From: Chrysochromulina tobinii
Taxonomy: Eukaryota; Haptophyta; Prymnesiales; Chrysochromulinaceae
Assembly: GCA_001275005.1 (NCBI GenBank)
Contig: JWZX01002618.1
Location: 1 to 43,255 of the forward strand
Direction of reading: 5' to 3'
DNA length: 43,255 nucleotides
The notes under the pieces: model-generated
Told to the model about the DNA's origin: nothing
What the model saw: the letters and a program-made list of their open reading frames with translations, nothing else
The model's database searches: none
In this document: positions 1 through 9,567 of the stretch, in pieces
How positions within the stretch are numbered: the stretch's first letter is position 1
Layout of the letters: every line of letters begins with the position of its first letter
Program-made: the position numbers and the translations under genes

Positions 1-3000
1 CGCCACCACCACCTTCGCCGCCACCCTCTCCGCCGCCACCCTCCCCGCCACCCCCTTCACCACCGCCGCCGTCGCCGCCCCCGCCCTTTGCGCCTGAGGC
101 CTTCAGCATCAACACGGCGTTGACCCTCGGTCCCGACGTGACGAACACGATGAGCGTCCAGGGAGCGGCCTCCGCCTCTGCCGCCGCAGCGCTCGGCCCT
201 GGTGCCACATGTACGCCTGGGACGGGCGTGTCTGCCGCGGTTGTATGCATCTCGGCAGACGGCTCCACGAGTACCGCCCTGGTGACGCAGGTGCAGACGC
301 ACAACATTGGAGCGGGCAGTGCATCCGCCCCAGCTGTCACGTCGTCGCTCGAGCAGCGGCTGTGCTATTACTCCAACTCAACTGGTGTACGGGTCCGGCG
401 GCAGCAGTGCCAGGTGACTGAAATCTCGGGCGCTGGTCGGCGACGACAGCTGAGCAACAGCTTCGAATACTCCGTCATCGTAGGGTTGGTGGTGAGCGAT
501 CCGATGACTGGTCTCGTAATCAATCTGCAGCAGCTCGCCGCTGACACGGGGCAGAGCGCCGCAGACTTGAGCGCACAGGCCTCGGTCTCGCAGACGGAGC
601 TCTCGCTCTCGGTCACCGCGCTGGGCGGCGCGAGTTCGGCGCTGAGTATGATGAGCAGCACGCTGGACGAAACCAACCTGCTGCGCAATGTAGCCTCTGG
701 CCTCAACATCTTGCCCAGCCAGATTGCGCTTTCGGTACCGCCGCGCGCCATCACACCGCCTCTGCCGCCACCGCCACCGCCGCCCAGGCCGCCTACCAGA
801 CCCAAGTCACCTCCCTCTCCCCCAGACCCTCTCCCGCCCAGCCCCCCATCGGTACCTCCGCCTAGGCCACCGCTGCCACCTGCTCCTCCCGGCGGCTACG
901 GGCCGCCACCTCCGAGTCCACCAGCGCCTCCGTCGAGGCCGCCGTCGCCGCAGAGGCCGCCGAGCCTGCCGCCCAGCCCGCGTCCCAAACCGCCGCCGCC
1001 GCCGCAGCCACCCCCATCGGTGCCGCCGCCACAGCCACCGTTGCCACCTGCGCTGCCGCCGCGCATCTGCCACGCCGTCTACGGCAACGGCGATTGCTCC
1101 GAGTTCGGGTTCTGTTCCCAGGCGTCCGGGCGCGGCGTGTGCCTTAAGGGGCTGTGCGTATGCGCCACTGGCTACGGCGGCGGCTCATGCGAGCGGGAGG
1201 CGGTCTGCCACTACTGGGACCGCTCGCGTGCCGCATGGAGCTCCGAGGGATTGACCACGTTGCACCCCAGGGCCGAGGCGGGGACGAGCGCAGTGGTTCG
1301 GTGCGTGCTCCACGGGCTGCCACTTCAGACCACCGAGTATGCTGCCCTCTGGACGCTCGTGCCGCCTGCGCCGCAGTACAACATCAGCGACTCCTCTCTT
1401 GCCCTCTCGGCTCTCCCCCTTCAGTCCAACCCCGTGGCGATCACCGTCATCATGATGGTCCTGCTCAACCTGCTCACCCTGCTCGTCTCGTGGAAGTACC
1501 GGCACGTGTCCCAGCGCGGGATGCTCGGCGAATGGAAGAGCCGCCCCAAGGAGCAGTTCCCCGACTCGATGAAGCCCGCGGCCTTCTTCACCAAGTATGT
1601 GAAGCCGCTGCTCGCGAAGCTGTTCCCCAAGAAGGAGGCGCTCGATTCGTCGCACGCCGTGGTGCCACGAGCCGGCACGCCGAGCAGTCCGGCGCGCCTC
1701 GCCCTCAAGGGCCCGGCCGAGGTGCGCCCGTCCACGCCCGTAGCTGCGAAGCTGCCGACGCTCCTCGCTTCTTTCATCGTCGAGGGCATCGTGACCACTT
1801 TCGACGACGCCACGCTACTGCGCCGTCTCGCCACGCTGCTAGGCGTGCCAGACAGCAATGTGGGCGCGACGCTCAGCGCGGGCAAGCTTGCGGGACAGCT
1901 GGTCGTCGACGTCGAAATAGGCTGCTTCGATGCGAGATCACTCGTGATGGCTGCCAAGGCGCTCCGGACGAGCATAGGCCCGCTTGGGGTCGCACTCGGC
2001 ATCAAACTCGTCGACAAGCCTCGGCTCGAGGTGATGGCGTTGCCCGACGAGCCGTCCTCCGAGGCTGAGAGCTCACCCTCGCGCAGACCGGTGGAGCGCG
2101 CTGCCGATGTAGTGGTCCCAACGATCCAGGAACGCATACCCACGCTCGCCTTACGCAGCGGCGCACGCAAAGCTCGCGATGCCTTGGCTATGCGAGAGCA
2201 AGGCTCGCCGACTATCTGGGAGCCACCCTCGCCTCTCAACGACCCGGGCATCCAGGAACGCATCCCTCTCCCCGGCTTCGGGGCCGCACGCCGCAGCAGC
2301 GTCAACGCGTCGGCGATGCGGCTGCGCACGGCATCAGGGGTGCTCTCGAGCCTCGGCCTCGACACTGGCGACCTGTACGGGGCGGGCGCCATTGCGGGCG
2401 CCGGCGAAAGCTCGCACTCCTCCACGCGAGATCGCACCTCGGCGCCCTCGCTGAGCGACGGCATCCAGGAGCGGCTGCCGGTGTGGCAGAGCATGCGCCG
2501 GCGCAAGACGGGCGAGCTGCCACCCGCTTTGCGCCTCGGCCTTGCGACAGAGCTTATTGGCTCGCCCCAGGCTTCTGATGAGGGCTCGTCGATGGCGGCT
2601 CAAGCTCAAGCGGCGGCCATGACTGCCCTCGCCGCCGCGACCATGCAAGAGCGCATTCCACGCCTCGGTCCGCGCGCGCCGCCACAGCCGGTCTGGTTGC
2701 CGCCGCCGGCCTCGCCGCCGCCGTCGCCACCACAGGTGATTCCCTACAGCCCAGCCAGGAAAGGCGGCCCGCCAGCGCCATTGGTGCCTCGGACCGCGAC
2801 AGGGACGACAACGTCGACCGCGTTGGTCGTCGTGGGGGGCGGGGGTGGGGGCGTGGGAGCGGGCGGGGGAGCGGACGCGGTCTGGTTACCACAAATGCAA
2901 ATGCGGATCACCAAGTTCACACCCAAGCTTGGGCTGGCGGCGCCAACGCCGCCCAAGGTGCTTCCGCCTTGGTCCAAGCCGACGACTCTTGAGGAGACGT

Positions 3001-3830
3001 GGGACGACCGCTCACCGAGCGAGATCGCGTGGGGCGCCGCGCGCGAGCACACGCTCTTCGGTTTGATAGCGGCGCTGCTCTGGGGGTACGGGCCGAAGCT
3101 CGCGACGGTGGCACAGGCGGCGCAGCTCGTGTGGGGAAGCCTCTTTGGGCTCCTCTACCTCTGCTGCGCCCAGCTGCGCTATGGCTGGATGGGCGGTGCG
3201 TGGGCCTCAACTGACGAGGGCGCGAGCCTGCTCAACCGGATCTCGTCGATCTCATCGGTCGCGCTCGCCGCGTCGCTCATCTGCTGGCCATGCGTGCTTT
3301 TGGCGCGGTGGCTCTTCCTCGCAGCTAACCGCACGCGTCGCCTCGCCGGGCTCGATAGCCCCACCAGCACAATCGTCCAGGCAAGCGTGTGGAGCGCCGT
3401 GCTCGGATGCGTGCTCGCTCTCGCGATCGGCACCATCAGCGTGTCGGCGTACATGCCCGGCGAGAAGGTGCGCGAGGACGCGATGCTCGGCTTGATGACT
3501 TGATTGCATCTGATGAGCCATGATTGCGTCCCTACTTAGGTGCGCGAGGACGCGATGCTCGGCTTGATGACTTGATTGCATCTGATGAGCCATGATTGCG
3601 TCCCTACTTAGGTGCGCGAGGACGCGATGCTCGGCTGGGCCCTCGCAATGGGCTCGCAGTGGCTGTTCATCGAACCGATCGCCATCTGCCTGTTTGGCTC
3701 CTTCTCCCTCTTCCTGAAGTGGTGCACCGACTTCGAGTCCGTTGATCAAGGTGACAAGCGGGACAAGAAGGGCCCTACGAAAGCCTCGGGTCCTTCAATC
3801 GATGCCAACCAGGCCGGCAAGAAGGAGTGA
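1..3830 (+). CDS. GPS/polycystin-1-like membrane protein with pherophorin-type Pro-rich ectodomain (5' partial)
   Basis: Open from base 3 and lacking a start, so it continues off the left edge; about 1,227 residues are visible when an intron at 3468-3611 is removed (phase 0). Order: PPPPSPP-type proline-rich stretch (1-90), Ser/Ala-rich ectodomain, second Pro-rich stretch (about 740-1060), a Cys-rich EGF-like module (about 1067-1197), then a GPS-like motif (about 1206-1363: C-x-Y-W-D, W-S-S-E-G, V-x-C-x2-H) in which the canonical HL-T cleavage site is lost. One membrane segment follows at about 1434-1497. A long basic, Pro-rich cytosolic loop holds four IQER-type repeats. Further hydrophobic segments lie at about 3110-3185, 3240-3325, 3370-3456 and, in the second exon, 3650-3725. 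The last carries SQWLFIEPIAI, the pattern of the polycystin-1/REJ core. No PLAT domain was recognised. Role inferred: cell-surface or ciliary sensor. Polycystin assignment rests on pattern memory, not alignment. Confidence 0.62.
3468..3636 (+). repeat. 72-bp tandem duplication forming the intron (GT...AG GT...AG GT)
   Basis: Two exact 72-base units occupy 3468-3539 and 3540-3611. Each begins GTGCGCGAGG and ends CTACTTAG. The first 25 bases of a third copy (3612-3636) form the start of the downstream exon. Read without splicing, the first unit stops at 3501-3503. Removing 3468-3611 joins GAG-AAG to GTG-CGC in frame and restores the last membrane segment. Each unit has its own 5' and 3' splice site, so intron, duplication and exon start share the same sequence. 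Confidence 0.85.
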
Positions 3831-3947
3831 GTACCGACCATGAAGAGGCCAATGCTCTTACCGGCTAGCCCCCCATGAGCCCCCACATGGTGAGTCATGC
3901 GTCTGCGATGGTGGACAATGTTTGTTCACACAAATTCTGAAAATAAG
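3827..3947 (+). other. Possible alternative intron linking the first two genes
   Basis: The stop codon of the polycystin-like gene lies inside a consensus 5' splice site (GGA|GTGAGT at 3827). An acceptor ATAAG|G ends at 3947. Using both would remove 121 bases, keep the Glu codon and join the two reading frames in phase (KKE then KSEHLRR). No polypyrimidine tract is obvious, so support is weak; the simpler reading is two separate genes. Confidence 0.25.
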
Positions 3948-3987
3948 GAAATCCGAGCACCTCCGTCGGCTCGGGCACCTGCTCACA

Positions 3988-6450
3988 ATGGCCGGCTCAG
4001 AGCCCGTCCTGCCGCTCTCCCTCGCCGGCGTCCCGGCTTCAATGGGTACGCTTGGCCGCTGGTTGACCGACCCAGAGGATGTCATTGCCACCGACGGCGA
4101 CGCACTCTTGCAGCAGGCGGCGGCCTTTCACCTAGGCTTTCCACGCAATTGGCCTGCTGTCTTCAAGCAGAGCGCGGCCCTGCACAACCTCATAAACAAC
4201 AAGCTCAATGGCAGGCGCTGTCGTGCGATCGCCATGCCCCCTTCAGGAACGGACGCAACGGCCGGTGCAGCTGCGGCCAGCTCACAGTCGCTCCACAGCT
4301 TCTCCAACGCTGAGCGTTTGACGGCTGCTCTCCCGGAGTGGCAGCTTGTCAAGGGCTTTGCAGTCTTCGAGCGCCTGGACGCGCCCGTGGGCAGCTCGTT
4401 TGTGGCGATACGACACTGGTGGAACGAATCGCCAGCAGGCACGTGGCTCGACTTCACACCGGCGCTCGTGCCGTCATGTACTGCGGGCAGGCTGCTGCTA
4501 GTCACGTGTGAAAGCGGCGACAAGCCCGAGGCGCCGTTGCGCGGTGTGGGACAGGCGTTCGCAATTGCGCTCGGCGAGCGTCTTGCAGGGCGCGACGCGA
4601 AGCTTGGCAAGGCTGGCGACGAGGCGCTAAAGCCGCCGGCGGGGTCGGTAATCGAGGAGCGCGCGAAGGTCGAGGTCGAGCAGCCGGCGGAGCAGGCGGC
4701 CGCAATCAAGGTGGCGCCGCATCCGCCGCCGCCTTGCGCGCCTGAGCTGTTGCCAGCACCCAGCTCGGCGGCGGCGGGGGGGATCGAGATGATTTCAGCT
4801 CCGCGTCCCGATTCGGCAGCGGCCGCGCCCACTGACAAAGAGGGCGGTCGCGTCTCGTACGGCGCCGTAGGTGACGCTGTCGTGGAAGGCCAGGAGGTGG
4901 CGGGCGGAGCGGCGCTGACTCCGCACACGCTCGGAAACGCGGAGGCGATCAAGGCACGGGCAAGTGCGCTCTTTCGTGGCGGGCGTCTCGAGGATGCCGA
5001 GAAGCTCTACATGCTCGCGGCCGAAGCCCTCACGGGCGCCGCCATCGCCGCCAAGGAGCGTGGCAACGACGCCTTCAAGCGAGGCGACGTGGAGGCGGCG
5101 AACGAAGCGTATGAGCTTGGCTTGGAGCACTTGGGGCTGCAGGTGCGCAAGATGCACTACTATCCGGACCAAGCGGCCGCTGAGTTTGGGCGCATCCTTC
5201 GGCGGCAGCTGCCGCCCACGCTCATAGTTGCGTTGCACTCCAACCGAGCAGCCACGCTGCTCCAACTCGGGAGATACAAGGATGCCGTCGAGGCTGCAAC
5301 CAAGGCGCTCACGGAGAAGCCCTCGGACGCCAAGGCACGCCTGCGACGCGCGAGAGCATACCGGCAGATGGGCGGGCACGTCAACCTGGCACTCTCGGCC
5401 TCCGAGTACGCACACGCCCTCCAGCTTCCGTCGGCCGACGCGGAGACAGTGCGCGCGCTCATCGAGGTATGGCTCGAGCGCGCGCCCGAGATGGCGCCAT
5501 TCGTGCACGAGGTGCGAGTGGCGGCAGACAAGGCGGGCGGGCGGGGCGCGGGCGGCCGGATGGCTATTGTCGCCGCCGAGCGCGCACTGTGCGAGGCCCT
5601 CCACAACATCGGCAGCCCCGGTGACTGGGCACGCCTCGGTGACTGTGCACTCGGAACGGCCGCGGCGGCTAGGGCCGAGGGCTACGGCGAGGATGAGGGC
5701 GCGACGGGCGCGACGGGCACGGTGGGCGCAGTGGGCGAGCGGCGCGCGGCGCATGCTCGCCCCAACGCGTCGGCCTCACCCTTGGACGGCTTTGGACGCC
5801 CTATCCACGCTGCGCGTCTGCTCGCACGCCGCTCGATGGGGCTGCTCGTGCGCGCCGCGCTGCAGCTGACGAAGCGGGCCTTCCCGGACTCGGACGTTGA
5901 GGGCGCACGCTCGCTGCTGCGCGCGTGCGCGTGGATCGTCGGTCTCCAGGGCAGCATGGAGACCGAGGACGCCGTGATCTGCACGCTGCATGAGGAGGTG
6001 CTGAGCGACTGGAGCAAAGAGCAGCGCACCTCGATCATCGAGGTCCTCTCGGGGCCCGAGCCAGCATGCATCGCGGCCATGCAGCTCGTCGAGGCGCTCT
6101 GCCGCCGACGCGTCGCCAACTTGCAGAGGCTGAAGCACGTCATGGAGCTCGGTATCCGAATCTTCTCTTTCCGTACGTCCGCTCGGGTGCGTGCAGTCAT
6201 GGTGAGCTTGTTTGCTTGGGCGGCCCGCGACCCGAGCACACGCCAGTACCTCTTCGAGCGGTACGACGAGGCGACGCTCCGGCCTATACGCACGGCCATC
6301 AAGGACTACGCTCGCCACTGCAAGATCGACACCTGGGAGGTGGGCCTGGACCACGAGGACTACGCCAAAGAGACGGGACTCGTCCTCTCTGATGGGGGCA
6401 GCCTTCACATCTTCAACCCGGGCGTCCACGGTTCCAAGGCGCATCGTTGA
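3988..6450 (+). CDS. TPR-repeat protein with a novel N-terminal domain, 820 aa
   Basis: Start taken at the first ATG in frame (ATGGCC, Met-Ala); the frame is open further upstream but without an ATG. Residues about 142-157 contain the pattern HWWN...G-x-WLDFTP inside an N-terminal domain I do not recognise. An Ala/Pro/Glu-rich linker follows. Residues about 317-480 form tetratricopeptide repeats (GNDAFKRGD, SNRAATLLQLGRYKDAVEA, RLRRARAYRQMG), close in style to co-chaperone TPRs. The C-terminal 120 residues are an ungapped helical region with no family I can name. TPRs are protein-binding scaffolds, so a partner-binding role is inferred; no enzyme motif is seen. It lies 157 bases downstream of the polycystin-like gene on the same strand and converges with the cold-shock gene. 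Confidence 0.75.
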   Translation: MAGSEPVLPLSLAGVPASMGTLGRWLTDPEDVIATDGDALLQQAAAFHLGFPRNWPAVFKQSAALHNLINNKLNGRRCRAIAMPPSGTDATAGAAAASSQSLHSFSNAERLTAALPEWQLVKGFAVFERLDAPVGSSFVAIRHWWNESPAGTWLDFTPALVPSCTAGRLLLVTCESGDKPEAPLRGVGQAFAIALGERLAGRDAKLGKAGDEALKPPAGSVIEERAKVEVEQPAEQAAAIKVAPHPPPPCAPELLPAPSSAAAGGIEMISAPRPDSAAAAPTDKEGGRVSYGAVGDAVVEGQEVAGGAALTPHTLGNAEAIKARASALFRGGRLEDAEKLYMLAAEALTGAAIAAKERGNDAFKRGDVEAANEAYELGLEHLGLQVRKMHYYPDQAAAEFGRILRRQLPPTLIVALHSNRAATLLQLGRYKDAVEAATKALTEKPSDAKARLRRARAYRQMGGHVNLALSASEYAHALQLPSADAETVRALIEVWLERAPEMAPFVHEVRVAADKAGGRGAGGRMAIVAAERALCEALHNIGSPGDWARLGDCALGTAAAARAEGYGEDEGATGATGTVGAVGERRAAHARPNASASPLDGFGRPIHAARLLARRSMGLLVRAALQLTKRAFPDSDVEGARSLLRACAWIVGLQGSMETEDAVICTLHEEVLSDWSKEQRTSIIEVLSGPEPACIAAMQLVEALCRRRVANLQRLKHVMELGIRIFSFRTSARVRAVMVSLFAWAARDPSTRQYLFERYDEATLRPIRTAIKDYARHCKIDTWEVGLDHEDYAKETGLVLSDGGSLHIFNPGVHGSKAHR

Positions 6451-6981
6451 GTTCTCGAATGTCGGAAAAGTAACTGCGTCGTCGCAGTCGACACTCCCCG
6501 AGAGGTTTCTATTGTATCATTCTCGAGAGTGACTGAGTGTCGAGATCGCTCGGATCGAATGGTGGACCCCGCGGCCGGGTGCGGCCACCGGTCCTCGAGG
6601 GCCCCGGCCCACGCCGGCCGCCGCCCCGCCGTCGGTCCCGTGGGCAGTCTTGTGACACAGTCGAGCTCACACGTGGTGGCGCTCTGCGCTGCTACGTCTT
6701 CAATCACGTTTAGACTTGCATCAGATCATCATCATGACAATCTCTTTTATGGAGAATACGGGCAAATACAATGGCACACTGGTCATCGCCGGTCGGACGG
6801 GAACGCGCACACGCTCAATCCCAACAGCACGAGATACACCACGCCACATGCTACGCACACCGAGTCCAGCTTGTGCGCGCCGCCCACGATCCTAGAAGCC
6901 CCTATGCATCGGTGGTGATTCCGTGGTCTGGGGCACCCAAAGACTTCCAGCAGGCAGACGAGAGAGACTCAGTAGTGTCAC
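6451..6981. other. Convergent intergenic region, no gene seen
   Basis: Between the 3' ends of the TPR and cold-shock genes. A very GC-rich block (about 6560-6650) is followed by a more A/T-rich block (about 6690-6780) with a short ATC triplet run. I see no coding pattern or RNA gene; it presumably holds both 3' untranslated regions. Confidence 0.5.
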
Positions 6982-7490
6982 CTAGTAGTACTCGTCCTCC
7001 CCGCCCTTCGCCTGGCGCGGCGCGCCCTGCACGTAGGCGCCATCAGGGCCCGTGACGTCCACGGCCTTGACCTTGCCCGTCTTCGGATCCGTCGTCAGGC
7101 GGAACTCGAGGGCCTCCCCCTCGGCAAGGGTGCGGAAGCCCGGAGCGTAGATGTCCGACTGGTGCACGAAGACGTCGCGGTTCTCGTTGTCGATGGAGAT
7201 GAAGCCGTAACCCTTCTCGACACTGAATGCGGCAGAAGGACGCAAGGGGCAACGCGTCAAGGAAGGGTGCACACGGCACATGGCGTGCGCGCGCGCTGCG
7301 CGATGCGATGAGGGAGACAGAGTTGCACTCACTTGAACCATTTGCACTTGCCTACCATGGGGCCGTCGCCGTCCATCGTCGGGCACGCGGCGCGCGGAGC
7401 CAAGCGGACAGCACGCACGGCCGGCGTGATCACAAGCGCGGACGCCACCGCGAGCGCATGAAGCAGGCACAGGATCAAGCCACGAGCCAT
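6982..7490 (-). CDS. Cold-shock-domain protein, probably plastid-targeted, two exons
   Basis: Exon 1 is 7490-7333 and exon 2 is 7222-6982, giving 132 residues. Splicing at CAA|GTGAGT and TTCAG|TGT creates an Asn codon across the junction. This restores the family signature KWFNVEKGYGFI (RNP1), followed by VFVHQSDI (RNP2), so the intron is well supported. The start at 7490 (ATGGCT) gives a hydrophobic signal peptide (MARGLILCLLHALAVASA) and a basic transit-like stretch up to CPTMDGD. That is the bipartite pattern expected for import into a secondary plastid, although secretion cannot be excluded. Cold-shock domains bind single-stranded RNA or DNA and melt RNA structure. The Gly/Glu/Tyr tail ends EDEYY. 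Upstream lies the long gene-free region; downstream it converges with the TPR gene. Confidence 0.9.
7223..7332 (-). other. GT-AG intron of the cold-shock gene
   Basis: 110 bases, GTGAGT at the 5' end and CATTCAG at the 3' end, with a pyrimidine-rich second half. It interrupts the codon for the conserved Asn of the KWFN motif. Unlike the two other introns in the window it has no internal tandem repeat. Confidence 0.88.
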
Positions 7491-8460
7491 TGTGATGACG
7501 AGCTCAAGCGTGGTTGCGGACGACGACGGCACTGGGAAACCACAGCGGTTTCCAAATTTTCGTTCACAGACGAGAACGCATCTCCGCACGTCAAAGTGAG
7601 CACCTTTTGGGCCTGCGGGTCCACAGGAGGGGGAGGCCTGGCCAAAGCCTCGCAGATCACCCTGAGATCTCACGGGTTCACGGCTGGGCCTTCGCTCTGC
7701 GGTAGCCGGTGGGCTTGGGCGCTTAGCCGCTTACCCTTGGCGGGCTCAAGCCTTGGGGAATTTGCGTGTCACGTCGCGCGACACTGAGCGCTCCCGGGAT
7801 GATTTGACTTTTCTTGACCGTGCTGTTGCACACCAAAGTTTCGATTGATGACGCGATCCACGGCGACGTCGTATGTTCACGAGAGGCGGCGACGTCGGTC
7901 ATTCGAGAACGCGGCGGACCAACGCGACGGAACGCGCAGGTGAGCGCCTGGATAAGAGTGCGCCTGGCTTCGGGCTTTCATGCCAGCGTGCCCAGATGTG
8001 CCGCACCTTGAGCCGTGCTGGCGGCGGCGCGCGCAGTGCGTGGCCGAGTGATGGAGCTCATAGCGGTGCGGAGACAGGCGAATCCTGTGCTGCAGCGATA
8101 CCAACAGTCATAGTTACTCTGATGGCTCCACCGCCGCGACGGCTCTGCCTGCACCTGACTCTGCCAGAGGCGCCGCACTCGCTGCGTGGCCGCTGCCTAG
8201 CGTATCAGTGCTGCCGCCGCTGCCGTGCTGCTGCTGCCCGGCGCCGCCACCTCTGGGCAGTGAGAGGGATCGTCGGTTCCTATCTCCATAATATCAGAGT
8301 GGCAGAGCGGCACGAGGCACTTTGGTTTTCCGACGTCATGCCTCATGATTTCGGGATGTTTCTAGTCCCTCACATCGCATGGCCTCGAGCTGCGACTGCG
8401 CTTCCTTTTCTTGATGCTGCTCCGGCTGCTGCCTGCTGCTGATCCTGCTGCTGATCCTGA

Positions 8461-8461
8461 A

Positions 8462-8502
<41 letters not shown>

Positions 8503-8503
8503 C
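8461..8503. repeat. CCTGCT hexanucleotide microsatellite
   Basis: About seven copies of CCTGCT, flanked on the left by degenerate GATCCTGCTGCT units from about 8435. It lies in non-coding DNA. Confidence 0.9.
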
Positions 8504-9516
8504 GCCACTGTTGCCGGTTTTGGCACGCCATTTTTCTCACCCCGGATCTGTGTGTGACTCCCCGCAGGCCGCCATGGTGCTGCGAACCTGATGACTTCGA
8601 GACCGTGGCACCTCCACACAACGGAAGCTATGCTATAAGGTGGGCTGACACCCGCATTCTGCCGCTGATACACGCTTCCGCCGCCGCCGCCGGCCGCTGC
8701 GCCTCGCCACGCACCCAGTATCTCCCCACGAAGGCGGCACTCCTCCACGCGTCGTGGGGTCCTCTCTGCGGTTGCCAGAGCTCTCGCGTCGCTCCATGGT
8801 TGAATGCCGCCCAACTCGCGTGGCGCGCACTCTGGACGAGCCACCGACAGCCCCCGCCTCGCCTTCACGCTAAGCAGCCTCGGCTCCCCGCTTCCGTTGC
8901 CCTTGCGCAGTGTCCTCTCTCCATCCCAAGCGGACCTCTACGACCATCGGATCAGCAGACTTTAGAACAAGGTTCGCGCTCGCACGTCGGCCGGTCAGCA
9001 CCTCCACTCGCCACATGGCTCCAGCTCTCTCTGCGGCTGCACGGCCCACACACACGACGGCACAAGAGCAGAGGATGACAATCCATCTAGGTCTGACCCA
9101 CCGCAGGTTCAATTCTATTGATCGGAGTGGAGACAATCATCACACTACGACTTCTCTTTCCACTGATGCTCTTTCCCTGAATCCCATTCCCACGGCTACC
9201 TCGGCCTCGCGGCCTGCCTCGGCGGCCTGCTCTCAGCGTTCTTATTGAGCAGGCGGCCGCATGTCTCCCACGTGAGGCACCGGCTGCTAATTGCCCAAGC
9301 GGGTTATTGAGAGCACAAAGCGGGCCACGCTTAAACCAATGCCGAGCCTCCTCAGTGGCACGGGGTTGACCTGTCTTGTGCCACACCTCTGCTTTGCTGC
9401 ACGATCGGCCGCCCTCCCTTGCTGTCGGCAGTGCCTCGGCCCCCTCCACCATTACGCCACGCGCCCCAGCCGTGTGCTCACCTACTCGCTCCCCTGCTCT
9501 CGTACCTGCGCAGCCT

Positions 9517-9567
9517 GCGTGACGAAACCGTCCAGCGTGTGACGAAACCTTCTAGCGTGTGACGCGG
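9517..9567. repeat. 20-bp tandem repeat
   Basis: GCGTGTGACGAAACCTTCTA at 9535-9554 is preceded by a diverged copy (GCGTGACGAAACCGTCCA) and followed by a partial copy (GCGTGTGACG). Non-coding. Confidence 0.8.

Noticed and set aside
1421-2506. Minus-strand 361-codon frame inside the first gene
   Set aside because: Ser/Arg-rich antisense shadow in GC-rich DNA; the opposite frame carries recognisable domains.
120-3503. Treating the first gene as starting at 120 and ending at 3503
   Set aside because: Base 120 is a TTG and the frame is open to the left edge with Pro-rich codons; the stop at 3501-3503 lies inside the duplicated intron.
8362-8868. Coding frame with an EQEQEQ repeat on the minus strand
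   Set aside because: Produced by the CCTGCT microsatellite; no flanking coding pattern or homology.
9105-9130. tRNA B-box-like GGTTCAATTC
   Set aside because: No paired T stem and no cloverleaf upstream.
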